A stretch of 64,000 nt of DNA from Ottelia alismoides (lineage: Eukaryota; Streptophyta; Magnoliopsida; Alismatales; Hydrocharitaceae), in contig JAZKJV010003259.1 of NCBI GenBank assembly GCA_037367405.1, positions 372,001 through 436,000 of the forward strand, in the 5' to 3' direction. The stretch's first letter is position 1, and every line of letters begins with the position of its first letter. A program made the position numbers and the translations under genes. The notes under the pieces are model-generated. The model saw only the letters and a list, made by a program, of their open reading frames with translations, had not been told where the DNA came from and ran no database searches. Shown piece after piece: positions 22,959 to 34,087 of this stretch.

Positions 22959-25900
22959 GACAGCGACATCGGATAACATGGAGTTGACATATTCTCGATT
23001 TGAAAATAACTCAGCAGCGTGCCATGGGACTGATGAGCTGCCATCTCCGAAAATGGTCAACTCGACCTCTCTACAAAGAGGGCGCACTTTCTCTGTGCGT
23101 CAGCAGGTAGATAACAATGTTGACCTTCAACAATCATTGGTATCACCAGAGAACAATTTCTACACAGACAGGATAGTTTTGAAAATAAGTCATCCGATCT
23201 CCCCAAGATTGATGCTCGTCGCATGAAAGAACAGTCCACAAACAAAGCTAATCCAGAATCACCTGTTTACCCATTTTTAACATCAGATCCCAAAAATGGA
23301 CGCTCTCACTCTAGGAACTTTAACTGACTACTTCCATTTGATGAGATATCTGTGACATTGCAGGATTATGAAGATTCATGGCCTCAGAAACCTCCATCTT
23401 TCAGCAGGCTTTCTGAGCTCAGCATTGCCGAGTTGCCTTATGCCCTTCTGGGAAGTGCGGGTGCTGCTATCTTTGGCTCCTTGAACCCGCTGCTGGCCTA
23501 TACTATATCATTGACAGTTGCTGCATATTACACTTACGAGAAAAAAACATTACGGTCTGAGGTGAATAAGTTATGCTTGGTTATTGCATGCATGGGAGGT
23601 GTCACTGTTGTGGCAAATTTCTTGCAGCACTTCTACTTTGGAATAATGGGTGAAAAAATGACTGAACGAATTAGGAGGATGATGTTCTCAGGTAATTAGC
23701 ATTCTTTGCCTTTATTCTTTTTTTTTCAAACCAAACATATTCGATATTTAGAAGATATGTATGCTCAACGGTTCCAGTTCTGTTGCAGCAATGTTGCGGA
23801 ATGAAGTTGGCTGGTTTGATAAAGAGGAAAACAGTGTAGATACACTATCCATGCGCTTGGCCAATGATGCCACATTTGTTCGAGCAGCTTTTAGCAACCG
23901 ACTTTCAATACTGATTCAGGATGCAGCAGCTGTCGTAGTGTCTCTTTTTGTCGGGTTGTTGCTGCAATGGCGTCTGGCTTTGGTTGCCTTGGCAACCCTC
24001 CCCATTCTTATACTTTCAGCTATTGCACAGGTTAGCCTCTTATTTGTTCAATGCATATCTCAACAACTTTAACGTTCCCAAGGCTTTAGAAAACGGGTTA
24101 ATCATTGTTCCACCTGCACAGTATGTGTTTTCTAGTGACAATTTTTATCATTATAACATGTTTTTTTATGTTTCTACATTTCAAAACCGAATATCCAGAT
24201 GTTATGCAGAAGGCAAAATTGCTGAAGGAAAGTTACTGTTTAATATCATTGTTTAATTCAATGTAGTCAAAGTTGGAATTTCTGGTGCTATGATTTCGGG
24301 TTTCAAAAACTTTATTCAGTTCAAAAATGAATCTGGTAATTGTGGAAATGTTCCTATGTTAAGTTATTAGCAACTCCCATGTTGCAGTATATCATTTTCA
24401 TGTAAGCCAAATCCCACATCCTAAAAATAGTGTCATCTAGGTGGATGTGGTTGTATTTAAGACGCATTTCTCCTGAGTTTAATTACTGTGACGCCATGAC
24501 GTCTATTATTTAATGATTTTTATAGTTGTAGCCTCTAGGAATATTCCAACCTCTGTCGAATTTCTATATATACATGTTTACGCTTGCTGTTAAAACCTCT
24601 TCTATATCAGTAAAATATGGGTTTCTCTGTGCGTGACTGTTGGGGGAGGTTGTAAAATTCTGTTGGTTCCAGTGGCAGATTTTAGCAGTAAGGGTGAGAA
24701 GGTGGGTATAAAAATTTATCGGTCGCAGATAGGCGTAATTGCAATGTTCTGCAGGGACACTACTGTAAAACTGTTAACAATCTGTTTGCATGTCTTTTTA
24801 GATTGACAATGTTATATGCTAAATGCTTTTTCCTTAGTTGCAATCCAGCAATCTTATATGCTGAATAATTCTCTCCTAACTTTAGTTCGCTTGATCTTTT
24901 TCCCCATCTGCAGAAACTGTGGCTTGCTGGATTCTCTAAAGGGATTCAGCAGATGCACAAGAAAGCCGCGCTGATTCTTGAGGACGCAGTTAGAAACATC
25001 TACACAGTTGTGGCATTTTGCTCCAGTAAAAAAGTGATGGAATTGTACAGAATGCAGCTTGGTAAAATCTTCAGGAAGAGCCTCATTCAATGCATCGCTA
25101 TCGGTTTTGCCTTTGGCTTCTCGCAGTTCCTCCTTTTTGCTTGTAACGCTCTGCTTCTCTGGTGCACGGGCCTTTCCGTTAAAAGGGATTGGTTTAGTCT
25201 ACGCTCAGGGATAAAGGAGTACGTCGTTTTCTCATTTGCCGCTTTTGCTTTGGTGGAGCCATTTGGTCTTGCCCCATACATACTCAAGCGTCGGGAGGCA
25301 CTCACATCTGTATTCGAAATCATCGACCGTGTTCCAACAATCGATCCAGATGATACTACTGGCCAGAAACCTCCTAATGTCTATGGAAGCATTGAATTCA
25401 GAAATGTTGATTTTTGTTATCCAACACATCCGGAGAATTTAGTCTTGAGCAATTTTAGCCTAAAGATCACTGGGGGTCAAACTGTTGCAATACTGGGTGT
25501 ATCCGGATCTGGAAGGAGCACGATAATTAGTCTGATCGAGAGATTCTACGATCCGGTATCTGGACAGATATTTCTCGATGGTCGTGATCTAAAGCAATAC
25601 AATTTACGGTGGTTGAGAACTCACATGGGTCTAGTGCAGCAGGAGCCTATTATATTCTCAACTACAATCCGTGAAAACATCATATACGCAAGACATAATG
25701 CGACAGAAGCTGAAATGAAGGAAGCAGCCCGGGTTGCGAATTTGCATCATTTCATAAGTGGCTTGCCTCATGGTTATGACACCCATATCGGGATGAGGGG
25801 AGTGGATTTAACTCCAGGTCAGAAGCAAAGGATCGCCATCGCACGAGTCGTGCTGAAGAACGCACCGATTTTGTTGCTTGACGAGGCCAGCTCCGCGATC

Positions 25901-26143
25901 GAATCTGAATCAAGCAGAGTAATTCAGGAGGCTCTTGGTACACTAATCATGGGGAACAAAACAACAATCCTCATCGCTCAGAGAGCTGCGATGATGAAAC
26001 ACGTCGACAACATCGTGGTCCTCAGTTGTGGCAGGATTGTGGAACAGGGGACACACGATGTCCTGATGCGAAAGAATGGTTTATATGTGCAGTTGATGCA
26101 GCCTCATATGGGTCGGGGATTCCGGCAGCGCAGACCCATGTAA
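22959..26143 (+). CDS. ABCB transporter exons: linker, TMD2, NBD2 (with lesions)
   Basis: Exons are 22959-23691, 23789-24030 and 24914-26143 (stop TAA 26141-26143). The first begins in the NBD1-TMD2 linker. Family motifs SPKM and SLQRG are in one frame, whereas RQDSFE, LPKIDA and PFLTSDPKN are in the next, which implies a one-base indel before 23166. TGA at 23325-23327 then breaks the second frame just before TMD2. TMD2 and NBD2 are otherwise continuous and well conserved. In NBD2, Walker A reads GVSGSGRST (AGG at 25514-25516 where Lys is expected) and the switch loop reads LIAQRA (CAG at 25979-25981 where His is expected). Walker B LLLDEASS and signature LTPGQKQRI look normal. The protein would end …RRPM. 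Confidence 0.88.
23140..23363 (+). other. Candidate cryptic intron spanning both linker lesions
   Basis: A GT at 23140 (TTG|GTATCA) and an AG at 23362-23363 (ACATTGCAG|GAT) bound 224 bases. Joining 23139 to 23364 is phase 0 on both sides, so the reading frame upstream of the frameshift would run directly into the TMD2 frame. A CTGAC branch-point-like word sits 36 bases before the acceptor. The donor is weak. Whether it is used cannot be told from DNA alone. Confidence 0.3.
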
Positions 26144-27489
26144 ATTGGCAACCTATTGTCTTGTAATATTGTGCAGAAAACATCGGTAGTTGACGCTAAC
26201 CATTCATCAGAATCTGGATTCAGCCGGTTAATGCAGCATGTTGTAAACATATTCTTTTAATGGTACCGGGGCAATTTGAAAAAGGAGAGACGACCAGATG
26301 CAGACGATGGAAGGGAGTCGTGCGGAGCTTGCTATTTGATCGATTATGGATATCGGGTTCGAAGCGAGGAATGCTTACAGAGACGCAGTCTCCTTCGGTA
26401 GGCTCCCATCGATCATGGTAGATACTTACATCTTGATTAACACAATAGTAACATGTGTGCAGTGACAATCTCACCTATAATTTTAAATTTCCGGGCATTC
26501 TTTCTCTTCGATTTTAGAATCACTTGTGGGTATCACCATGAATGATAGATCAGATTAAGATTTTGCAATGCATCTGAGAACACCAGTATTTTGTAGAGGC
26601 TCTCTCCATCTGCCTTTTTCTTTCATATCTTGGATTCTGGATGGAGCAGGTGCTGACCGGCAGGATCCCTAAGAAGAGGTTGTATAGTAAAAAGTAAAAT
26701 TAAAGTTGGGTTAATTTCTCGTCTCACTCTATTTTTATTTCTTAGTATCAAAAGATGATCTGTGGAAAGTTGCATTTTTCATAATAAATTTAGGTCAGTC
26801 TAACAAAGATTTTTGTAAAAATATGAAATATATTGTGTGGGCTTGAATGTTGTTAACTTATTGCAGTGTTATTTACAAGCAAATATGTCAAGATAGGAGA
26901 GAGAAGTTTGATGAGACTTGATTGGAGTAAATCTTAATTCAACGAACTAAATCAAGTTCCAAATGGTTTTCAGATTGATCCACAAGAATTTGGTTTGATA
27001 AACAATACGGTTGGTATGTGACTCACTAATCTTAAATAATTCACAAAAATAAAAAACTACATAAAATCCTTTAATTATTTCGTAAATAAATAAAATATAA
27101 TATATAATAAAATAAAAATATGTAAATATTTTATATAGGTATATTATACATGTACATATTAATGATATTGTACATAGTACTGTATATATCATTAAATTTA
27201 TTAAAAATCATAAAAAAATAATTCGTAAAATAACTAACATTTTGTCATTTTGAATTTTTTTATGTTAAGGCCATTTATTATTTTAATTGTTGTTTTCATT
27301 ATGTATGAGATATGATCTCCACCAATCATGTCCCCTCGTGTGCGCGCGCGCGTCGTCTGATTGAGAGATTCAAATGCATACTAGAATTTTCGTTGTTTGA
27401 TAAGAGAACCTTATTGTATAGTTGGAGATTTAGGATTAGGGTTATAATAGAAATCATCTCTCATATATGAGATGACCGGAATAGCCTTA
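26144..27489. other. 3' flank of the ABCB gene
   Basis: Probable 3' UTR and spacer. AT-rich from 26700, no coding frame, and no recognised element. A short alternating CG run (gtgtgcgcgcgcgcg) lies near 27338-27352. Confidence 0.5.
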
Positions 27490-27737
27490 GGCCCTGTTTG
27501 GTAGGAGAATAAGCTCTGGAATAAGGGGTCAATTCTCCTCCCGACACGGTTCCCAGTGGTACGACTATTCCTCATTATTACATCTTATTTCACTTTTATT
27601 CCTATCTTTACCCCACCTTACCTACCTTTATTTCACCTTATTCTCATTATTCCTATCATCCAGCCGAACAGAGAATCGACCCTTATTCTCCTTATTCGTC
27701 ATCCTTATTCCTGCTTATTCCCAAACCGAACGGGCCC
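27490..27737. mobile_element. Tourist-like (PIF/Harbinger) MITE
   Basis: A 248-bp element starting GGCCCTGTTTGG and ending CCGAACGGGCCC. TTA target duplications lie at 27487-27489 and 27738-27740. Subterminal GGAGAATAAG and CTTATTCC continue the inverted repeat. It is non-coding. Confidence 0.85.
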
Positions 27738-28087
27738 TTAGGGTTTACAATATAAATTCTCAACACTAATATTTAAATAAAAACATATATGACATTGATT
27801 ATCCTTCGTAATATTATCGTTATGGTTATCAACGTAGTATCGAAATTAACAAGTACATTTTTGCAGCTGGTTCCTTCGACTGAAAAATGTTCTAGTGTGT
27901 TCCTGCATTATCAACAATATAAAGGTATTGATATCCATAATAAAAAAAATATTTTGGGATTATATATTGTATCGATCCTATGAATGTCATATTTTACCTC
28001 TCTTGCTATATATATAGTTATAGTTATACAATGAGAAAAGGAGCATGCTCCTACAATTTTTTCTCGTATTATTTATCTTTTTTGAAA

Positions 28088-28194
28088 TGAAACAGAGACT
28101 CTTATGTCCTCCATCTAGAACATATAATTTTAATGATCTTAGAATTACTGTAATTGAATTGTTCTGGATGGATGGCATAGGAGTCTCTGTTTCT
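28088..28194. repeat. Foldback hairpin of about 107 bp
   Basis: The left arm from 28088 (tgaaacagagactcttatg…ccatctagaaca) pairs with the right arm ending 28194 (tgttctggatgg…cataggagtctctgtttc). Arms are about 36 bases with few mismatches. A diverged direct copy of the right arm and its flank (taggagtctct…gggatatagtgatgaaa) lies at 28313-28371. It could be a MITE derivative or a small-RNA-producing hairpin. Confidence 0.5.
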
Positions 28195-28371
28195 GACGAA
28201 ATTGGAATGACATATTAAAGGGATATAGTGATGAAACTCCTACGGCCTACATCCAGATGGGGTCGATTTTAACAATTGTGATCGTTAAAAAATGATTACC
28301 TAAAGGAGATCGTAGGAGTCTCTATTAATCACGAAACTTGAATGACATAATATAGGGATATAGTGATGAAA

Positions 28372-28899
28372 ATCCACGGGTCTGTTTTTCAAAAAAATAA
28401 AAAATGAGAAATATTACAGGAGAGTCAAGTTAGCTCCTCTAAGGGACAGTCTCATTTTTCCCATATATAGTATAACATAATTATGGAGAGGATTGCCGTT
28501 GATCTGAAGAGTTCATTCGTCGTTGATCAGCATTACTAAAAATAATATATAAGTGTATAGTCATTATACACATAGTAGTCTCCCACCCCTTAAGGAGTCA
28601 TTCCGACGCGAGATACTGAATACGTGATAATGAGGGATTAAATGTATACACATATCATGTCGTCTCCATAACCCAAATTTTGACCACCTTTAGAGGGATA
28701 GTGATTTTATGGGATAAGAAAGGATACGAGCCATGTATAACTTAAACGAAATGTACTGGTCGGTTTTATCCATCATTCCATTTCCATCTAAGGTCCTTAC
28801 CATCATTTATTTCGTGAAGACCTTCGTGAGATAAATAAGAAGAATTATGATAATGCACGGGGGCTAGTGAATGATGGATTAGGTGAATAAGAAGAATTA
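28372..28899. other. Spacer
   Basis: AT-rich spacer with no recognisable gene, RNA or element. Confidence 0.4.
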
Positions 28900-29230
28900 T
28901 GTTAAGCTTGCCATGGAGAGGTACAACGACACAAAGCTCCATCTGGTGTTGTCGAGGGGAGGCCTGACTCGGTGCGGCGGATCTCAGGGAGGGGACGATC
29001 AGAGCGGCTAACTTCGATACCGAGACCGTCGAGAGCTACTGCAGAAGTGCGGCAGAGGCAGCAGCCACCGTGGGAATTTGACGCTGGTGCGGAAGGAGAT
29101 GGATGCAACAGAGAGGATGGAAGGAAGATGGATGCCACAGATACTGGGAGGGTGAGGAGTTTCAGGAGATGAGAAAGAGAAGAAGAAATTGGCGAGGGAT
29201 GAGAGGATCCTCCGCAGTACTGAATTCTCT
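28900..29230. other. GC-rich island, possibly transposon-carried
   Basis: GC-rich island in AT-rich surroundings, with a minus-strand frame of 110 codons (28902-29234) rich in Ser/Pro. I recognise no domain. Sequence to its right (29530-29690: 'ttatgtcat-taaggattaa-cattattcga…gtaaaactactca') resembles the right arm of the long-TIR element at 34541-35420, so this may be cargo of a related element whose left end is lost. Confidence 0.35.
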
Positions 29231-29357
29231 GCAATAACCACGTGAGCCGTTCGATCTTGATCGAGAGGTTCGCACGAATTCGTACTGTCTGTGGGCCCGT
29301 ACCGTGCGAATTCGTGTGAACTGCTCGATCAAGATCAAGCGGCCCGTGCGGTTACTG
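29231..29357. repeat. Long perfect-type hairpin (about 55-bp arms)
   Basis: Arms at 29231-29285 and 29303-29357 are inverted complements over about 55 bases with roughly ten differences, around a loop of about 17 bases. The core words are TCGATCTTGATCGAG and CTCGATCAAGATCAAG, plus CACGAATTCG. One arm recurs at 31970-32010 beside the DUF2828 gene. Confidence 0.65.
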
Positions 29358-29984
29358 CAGAGGCTGCGGTATCGCCGACGATTCGTGCCCTGGCGAGGGA
29401 GGGCTACGAGACATGAGGAGGAGGACTCTTCCTCGATTGGATATGAATGGGTTTAAAGTTTTGTAATGGTAAAGGGATAAAATTATTGAAAATTGACGGA
29501 TTCCATCAAAGTTAAAGGAAGAAATGGATGGAACTCAACGTAAGGTTATGTCATGTAAGGATTAAGCATTATTCGAGATTCTCGATGTAATTAACCCTTA
29601 TTCGAATTCTCGATGTAATTTATCATTATCAATGGTTATGTATGTATGTAAATGTAAAACTACTCAGGATCATGGTTGTAAATATCCCTTAATAATATTA
29701 CAGCGTGATCACGCACAACGATCTGCTTTGCTTTTATTTATCGCAAAACAAATAGTTACATCGTTTTCTTTTATTTACAGTGATATTCATATAGCTTCTG
29801 GATCATTCATAATATCACAAGATGTCGTACACGTCTCCTTCATATTAACACAAACTATCATGTATTGTTTTTATTTACCGTGAATTATTACAAATTTCTA
29901 CCGGATCAACACCTCCTAACTAGATTTGCTTGAATAAAATCGAATAACAATTTTATTTATTACAAACTATCATGTATTTGCTAT

Positions 29985-31560
29985 TTTTAGGTTGGGCGAT
30001 GTATGTGTCCTCGTTGGTATATGGACCATCTGGTGCAGGCAAGGGCTTGCCTCTTTGGGAGGACTTACTTGTCAATTCACATCCTACAATATGTTGATAA
30101 CACATTTCTTTCATAGAAGGGGGAGCTCGAGAGGCAGCAGGGATTACTACAATAATTGGCCTATTTTGGGAGATCTCTGGCCTCAAAATCAATGAACAGG
30201 TTAGTGTTTGTCCTCTTTACTTCGACAGATGAGGAGGTGATGGCATGTGGGATCTCACTCAGATCCCAGAGGGGCTTCCTTCCAATCAACTATATGGGGT
30301 TGCCATTGGTTAGTGGATGACTTTGGCATTCAGGTTGGATGTCTGTAGTTGAGCGGATTGAATGAAGACATGCGGGCTAGCATACTTCTTTCATATCACG
30401 AAGGGGGTGTTTGATGTTCTAAACACAGTATTATACGCCATTCTTATCTTTTTCTTATCTTCAAGGCATCTCCCTGCATGGTTTTGTAGATCCTTGAAGA
30501 CTCTAATGCGATGATTCTGTTGATTGAGTATCGGGGAGTCCATTAGCATTCCCACGATTGGGTGGAAGACGATTACGCTTTCTGAGTATGATTGTAGTTT
30601 GGGTATCCCGGATTTAGATATGATGAACAAGGCACTCCTAGTAAAGTAGGTGACACGCATTTGGGGGTAGGGGTTCGGATCTTCTGTGCTTTTTACTGCA
30701 TTAGATCATGGGGTTCCAGAAACTCTCTCCTAGATATCAGACTGGGTATGTGTACTATCTAATTTTTGGAGGGAGATTTGCTCCATCCTTCAATGTATCT
30801 CATCATCTATGCAGCCATGTCTTGGTGCTGGGGAAGCCTTTCGATTTTGGTTGGATGACTACTCTGGGCATGGGGCTTTTAGTGATAATTTTCCACATTT
30901 TCTGCATTGGCGATGAACTAGCAAGGATGAGTAGGTGAGACATAGATTGATGATGCTTGGTTACCTAGGTTTCATGCGAAGCTCTCTGAGCGGTAGATGG
31001 CGAACCTCTTGAGAATGAGGGAGTTACTTGTTCAAGTAGAGGTTCCCTCAGTCGGAAAAGGTCGTTGGACTTGGAGGTATAGTCAGTTTTCGGTGAAGAA
31101 GGCATATAAGGTTCTCTATGCTTCATTTATTTTTTATCTTAGCATAGCTATGCCAACCTTGGGACAGATTTGTATTTGGAAGATTCCTCATCGAGTCAAA
31201 AAATTCATGTGGCTTCTAGGTAGGGAGCGGATCATGACAGGTGAACGAAGGTCCGGATTATTCCCCAGAGCTAGTGATTCTTACCAACATTGTGCGAAAG
31301 GTATCAAAGACATTGATCACTTGTTTTTTGCACATTCAACATCAAGAGAGATCCAGGCGGAGATTTCTCTCATTGGGATCAATGCGAAGAATTATAGATC
31401 CTTCTAGAATTCCATTGGAACTCCCCTCCACATTGTGGGCAATTTATCTTGAGGAATGGTGTAGTCTTTCAAAGAGAGAGAATGTATGCTGAAAATGTTC
31501 TTGAGCAGGCCTAGATCCTTGGAACTCTTGATCATTGTACTTTTGATATATAACTTGTGA
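29985..31560 (+). mobile_element. Dead L1-type LINE (ORF2 3' half)
   Basis: Plus-strand frames give, in order, an RT catalytic region LQYVDNTF (30085-30110; YxDD reduced to YVDN), then an SGLKIN motif. Next come a GIPDLDMMNKALLVK stretch near 30600-30640 and a zinc-binding tail (WKIPHRVKKFMWLL … DIDHLFF, 31175-31330). These match the order in plant L1 ORF2. There are many stops and frame changes. The 3' end reads 'ttgatatataacttgtgaatataaag', typical of these LINEs. Confidence 0.75.
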
Positions 31561-32155
31561 ATATAAAGTTTTTGGGTGCTCGCCTTTACAACTTTGCAAC
31601 CTTTTTCTTTTAAAAAAATCAAATAACAAAATAACAATTCTAATAACCATTAGAATTCGTTTAAAGAGGCACTATTTAGATTCCAACTATCCATCAATAG
31701 CTCCAGCACCAACCATTTAAAGACAATTTTCATCAATACCATTGGATGGAGTATCAATGGTTGGGATGTCTTCCGAAAAGGAATCATTCATGCAAACTTG
31801 CACCAAGAGGGAAAAAGAATAGAAAAATGCCAGCAAAATAGTCCATTTATTCAAATCTATATCCACTCTTTCAACAATAACGATCTTTGTTTGTTATGCA
31901 TCACACGGCAGATTTGCTATCAGAAGCAAGAAACAAGGGAGCGGATTGTCTGCTCTGCTGCAGTGTCGGAACCGCTCGATCAAGATCAAGCGGTTCGCAT
32001 GAATTCGCACGGTCAAGCCCATAAAAAAGTGTGAATTTATGCGCTCGCAGCAGAGTCTGCTCACCGGCAGACGATCCACACACCATAAACAAACCACAGC
32101 CGAATGTATCCGTGTGTAAATATATAAAACCCCACCTTTGGCGCCAAAAGCCGCT
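31561..32155. other. Spacer and 3' flank of the DUF2828 gene
   Basis: No gene was found. 31968-32012 carries a half copy of the 29231-29357 hairpin (ccgctcgatcaagatcaagc … gaattcgcacgg). 32013-32155 is the likely 3' UTR of the minus-strand gene. Confidence 0.5.
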
Positions 32156-34087
32156 TCAGTCGAACACGGCGAGGTCCATGTACTCCTTCCCGGCAATGGC
32201 CTTCTCCATGGCATCCACCGGGTCGAGGCAGCCGCCGTTCTCCAGGAACACCGTCATCAGGTTCTTCGAGAAGCCGCTCACCAGCGCCACCCCCTTCTGC
32301 CCCGACGGCACAGGCGTCGACCTCGAATCCCTCAGGTTCCAGAACACGATCTCCGGCACCGCCGACCCGTAACCCCTCTCCCCGAACTTCCTTTCTATCG
32401 CCATGTAGTCCGTCTCCCACGGCTTCGCCGACGCCTGATCGAATTCCATATCGCTGAACACGAACACCCTCTTTATCATCTGCTCCGGCGCGAGCTTCCC
32501 CTCCACCGCCACCTCCAGTATCCGTTCGAACACCGCCTGGAAGTCGGTATTGCCGCCCCAATCCATCCGTTCGACGAATTCCACCTTCTCCCTCAGGCTG
32601 TTACCGGTTATTCGCTGTAGCTCAGGAGTTGAGCTGAAGGTGATCACATTCCCCTTCCACGGCTCTGCGCTCAGCTCTGAGGTAAGGATCCCCAATGCCA
32701 CGGCAACCTGCATCGGAGTACCGTACATGCTACCGGACACATCGCACACGGCGATACAGTTCTCGAGCTTCCCCTTCTCCGACAAGTCCTTCACCATCCT
32801 CTGCCACTGGAGCTCCGCAACCTTATCCTCCTCTGCAGTCGACTGCACAGCGGCGATAATCTGGTGCGGGAGCAGCGCACCGGCGGAGATCTTCGCCTTC
32901 CCTTGCTCGACATTGGACAGGTACTCCGCGAACCGATCTCGGTCGTGCTTCTCAAAGATCTTCTTGTAGTTCTTCATGGCGACGGAGGCGACGCGGTTAT
33001 ACGGCAACCGATCCCAGCAATTGGCGCTCATGTAGACCTCCGGAAGCTCGAGAGCCTTCCGGAGGGGGACGAGCACCTCCTTCCTGAGGCGATCCCTTAC
33101 TCTGTAAACGTAATGCCGCTCGTCTATCCCCGCGTACTCCTCGCTGCCCTGCGGGAACACACGGCGGGCGATGCTCTCGCAGAGGAGCGTGGAGAGGTCG
33201 AAGGAGGAATCGAGGGAAGGGCACCACTTGGCCGCGAGACCAATTTTGGAGACATTGCCGGATCGCAGGTGCTCGATGTCTGCGTGGAGCTTCCCGGCGA
33301 AGTAATCGGCGACGCGATCGTGGAGGAATCGGTAGTCGGGGTCGCGATTGTACCTCTGGAGAGCTCGGATCGCCATTTCCGCCCGCTTCCTCTTCCGCGA
33401 TTGGCTGGCGTTCTCCATTTCGATCTTAACCCTGGCGAGTTCCTTCGCGAGCCTCTCCTCCCTCGTTCCTTCCTTGATCGATCTCGTCTTGTCATTTCTG
33501 TTCTTCCCGACACGTCTCCAGAAACGTCCGACTTTGAAGAACTTGTGGTTTGCAACTCGGGCCTCCTTGGCCTTCTTCCTGACGTCGCGGCCGAGGAGCA
33601 GTCGGTGGAGGATCTCCGGGAGGTCCTTGATGTAGCCGAGGTCGGCGATGGAGGAGAGGTTGAGGGCGAGGGTTTTGGGGTGGTGCTGGTGGAGCCAGAG
33701 GGCGGAGGCGTAGAAGCCTTCGCGATCGGACTTGCCGGTGCCGCGGACGGCGCGGAGGTGGCAGAGGAGCTTGAGAGCGGTGAGGGGGTTGTGGTGCCAG
33801 GCGGCGTCGAGGAGGGAGGTGGTGGTGGAGGGAGGGGTGTCGGGGACGACGTGGAAAAAGAAGTCGAGGGAGGGATCGCCGGAGGAAGGGAAGGTCGGGG
33901 AGAGGTTCTCCGTGAGGGCAGTGGGGATGCTGTTGAAGGTGGTCAGGAGCTCCATGAATGGGTTCGAGGGAGCTGCTGCTGCTGGTGGTGGTGGTGGTGG
34001 TGGTGGTGGTGAGGGCTCCGGGGAGGGCAGTGGGATGTGGTGAATCTCCGGTGGGCCGAGAAGGGAAGCGGCAAGATAAGGAGCCAT
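32156..34087 (-). CDS. DUF2828 protein with C-terminal vWA domain
   Basis: A single-exon protein of 643 residues. It begins MAPYLAASLLGPPEIH and has a Pro tract (residues 27-35) followed by the NPFMELLTTFNS motif that opens the DUF2828 domain. The N-terminal half has the TROVE-like LLDAAWHHNPLTALKLLCHLR and RGTGKSDREGFY signatures. The C-terminal third is a von Willebrand A fold with a complete metal site: DVSGS at residues 449-453, T514 in GGNTDF and D546 in FSDMEFD. A charged coiled stretch (about 240-270) lies between. The open frame extends 56 codons further up, but a TATA box at 34214-34221 lies inside that extension, so the MAP start is preferred. Function is unknown; related TROVE/vWA proteins bind RNA. 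No defects are visible. Confidence 0.92.
   Translation of the reverse strand: MAPYLAASLLGPPEIHHIPLPSPEPSPPPPPPPPPAAAAPSNPFMELLTTFNSIPTALTENLSPTFPSSGDPSLDFFFHVVPDTPPSTTTSLLDAAWHHNPLTALKLLCHLRAVRGTGKSDREGFYASALWLHQHHPKTLALNLSSIADLGYIKDLPEILHRLLLGRDVRKKAKEARVANHKFFKVGRFWRRVGKNRNDKTRSIKEGTREERLAKELARVKIEMENASQSRKRKRAEMAIRALQRYNRDPDYRFLHDRVADYFAGKLHADIEHLRSGNVSKIGLAAKWCPSLDSSFDLSTLLCESIARRVFPQGSEEYAGIDERHYVYRVRDRLRKEVLVPLRKALELPEVYMSANCWDRLPYNRVASVAMKNYKKIFEKHDRDRFAEYLSNVEQGKAKISAGALLPHQIIAAVQSTAEEDKVAELQWQRMVKDLSEKGKLENCIAVCDVSGSMYGTPMQVAVALGILTSELSAEPWKGNVITFSSTPELQRITGNSLREKVEFVERMDWGGNTDFQAVFERILEVAVEGKLAPEQMIKRVFVFSDMEFDQASAKPWETDYMAIERKFGERGYGSAVPEIVFWNLRDSRSTPVPSGQKGVALVSGFSKNLMTVFLENGGCLDPVDAMEKAIAGKEYMDLAVFD
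33972..34011. repeat. GCT/GGT trinucleotide tract encoding the Pro/Ala run
   Basis: A trinucleotide tract (gctgctgct then about ten ggt) inside the DUF2828 coding sequence, encoding the polyproline-alanine segment on the minus strand. It keeps frame and is likely to vary in length between individuals. Confidence 0.8.

Larger units (their letters stand above)
633..26143 (+). pseudogene. ABCB6/ABCB20-type full ABC transporter, 3' part, apparently disabled
   Basis: The exons encode most of a TMD-NBD-TMD-NBD transporter of the plant ABCB (MDR/PGP) family. They align in order and almost without gaps to my recollection of Arabidopsis ABCB6/ABCB20, which are plasma-membrane auxin transporters. Exons: 633-687, 776-951, 1177-1377, 7556-7815, 7891-8201, 8330-8550, 8629-8969, 22959-23691, 23789-24030 and 24914-26143. 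All junctions are GT-AG and keep phase. The first exon(s), encoding the N-terminus and TM1-2, lie before the window. Defects: the linker exon changes frame between 22978 and 23166 and has an in-frame TGA at 23325-23327. In NBD2 the Walker A lysine is Arg and the switch His is Gln. An alternative in-frame splice (23140-23363) could bypass the first two defects, so a truncated-linker protein cannot be excluded. Introns 1378-7555 and 8970-22958 are full of transposons. Confidence 0.85.

Noticed and set aside
32864..34012. Open frame of 382 codons on the plus strand opposite the DUF2828 gene
   Set aside because: Composition is Glu/Gly/Val-rich, as expected from the antisense of a GC-rich coding region. 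It has no domain and overlaps a clear gene.
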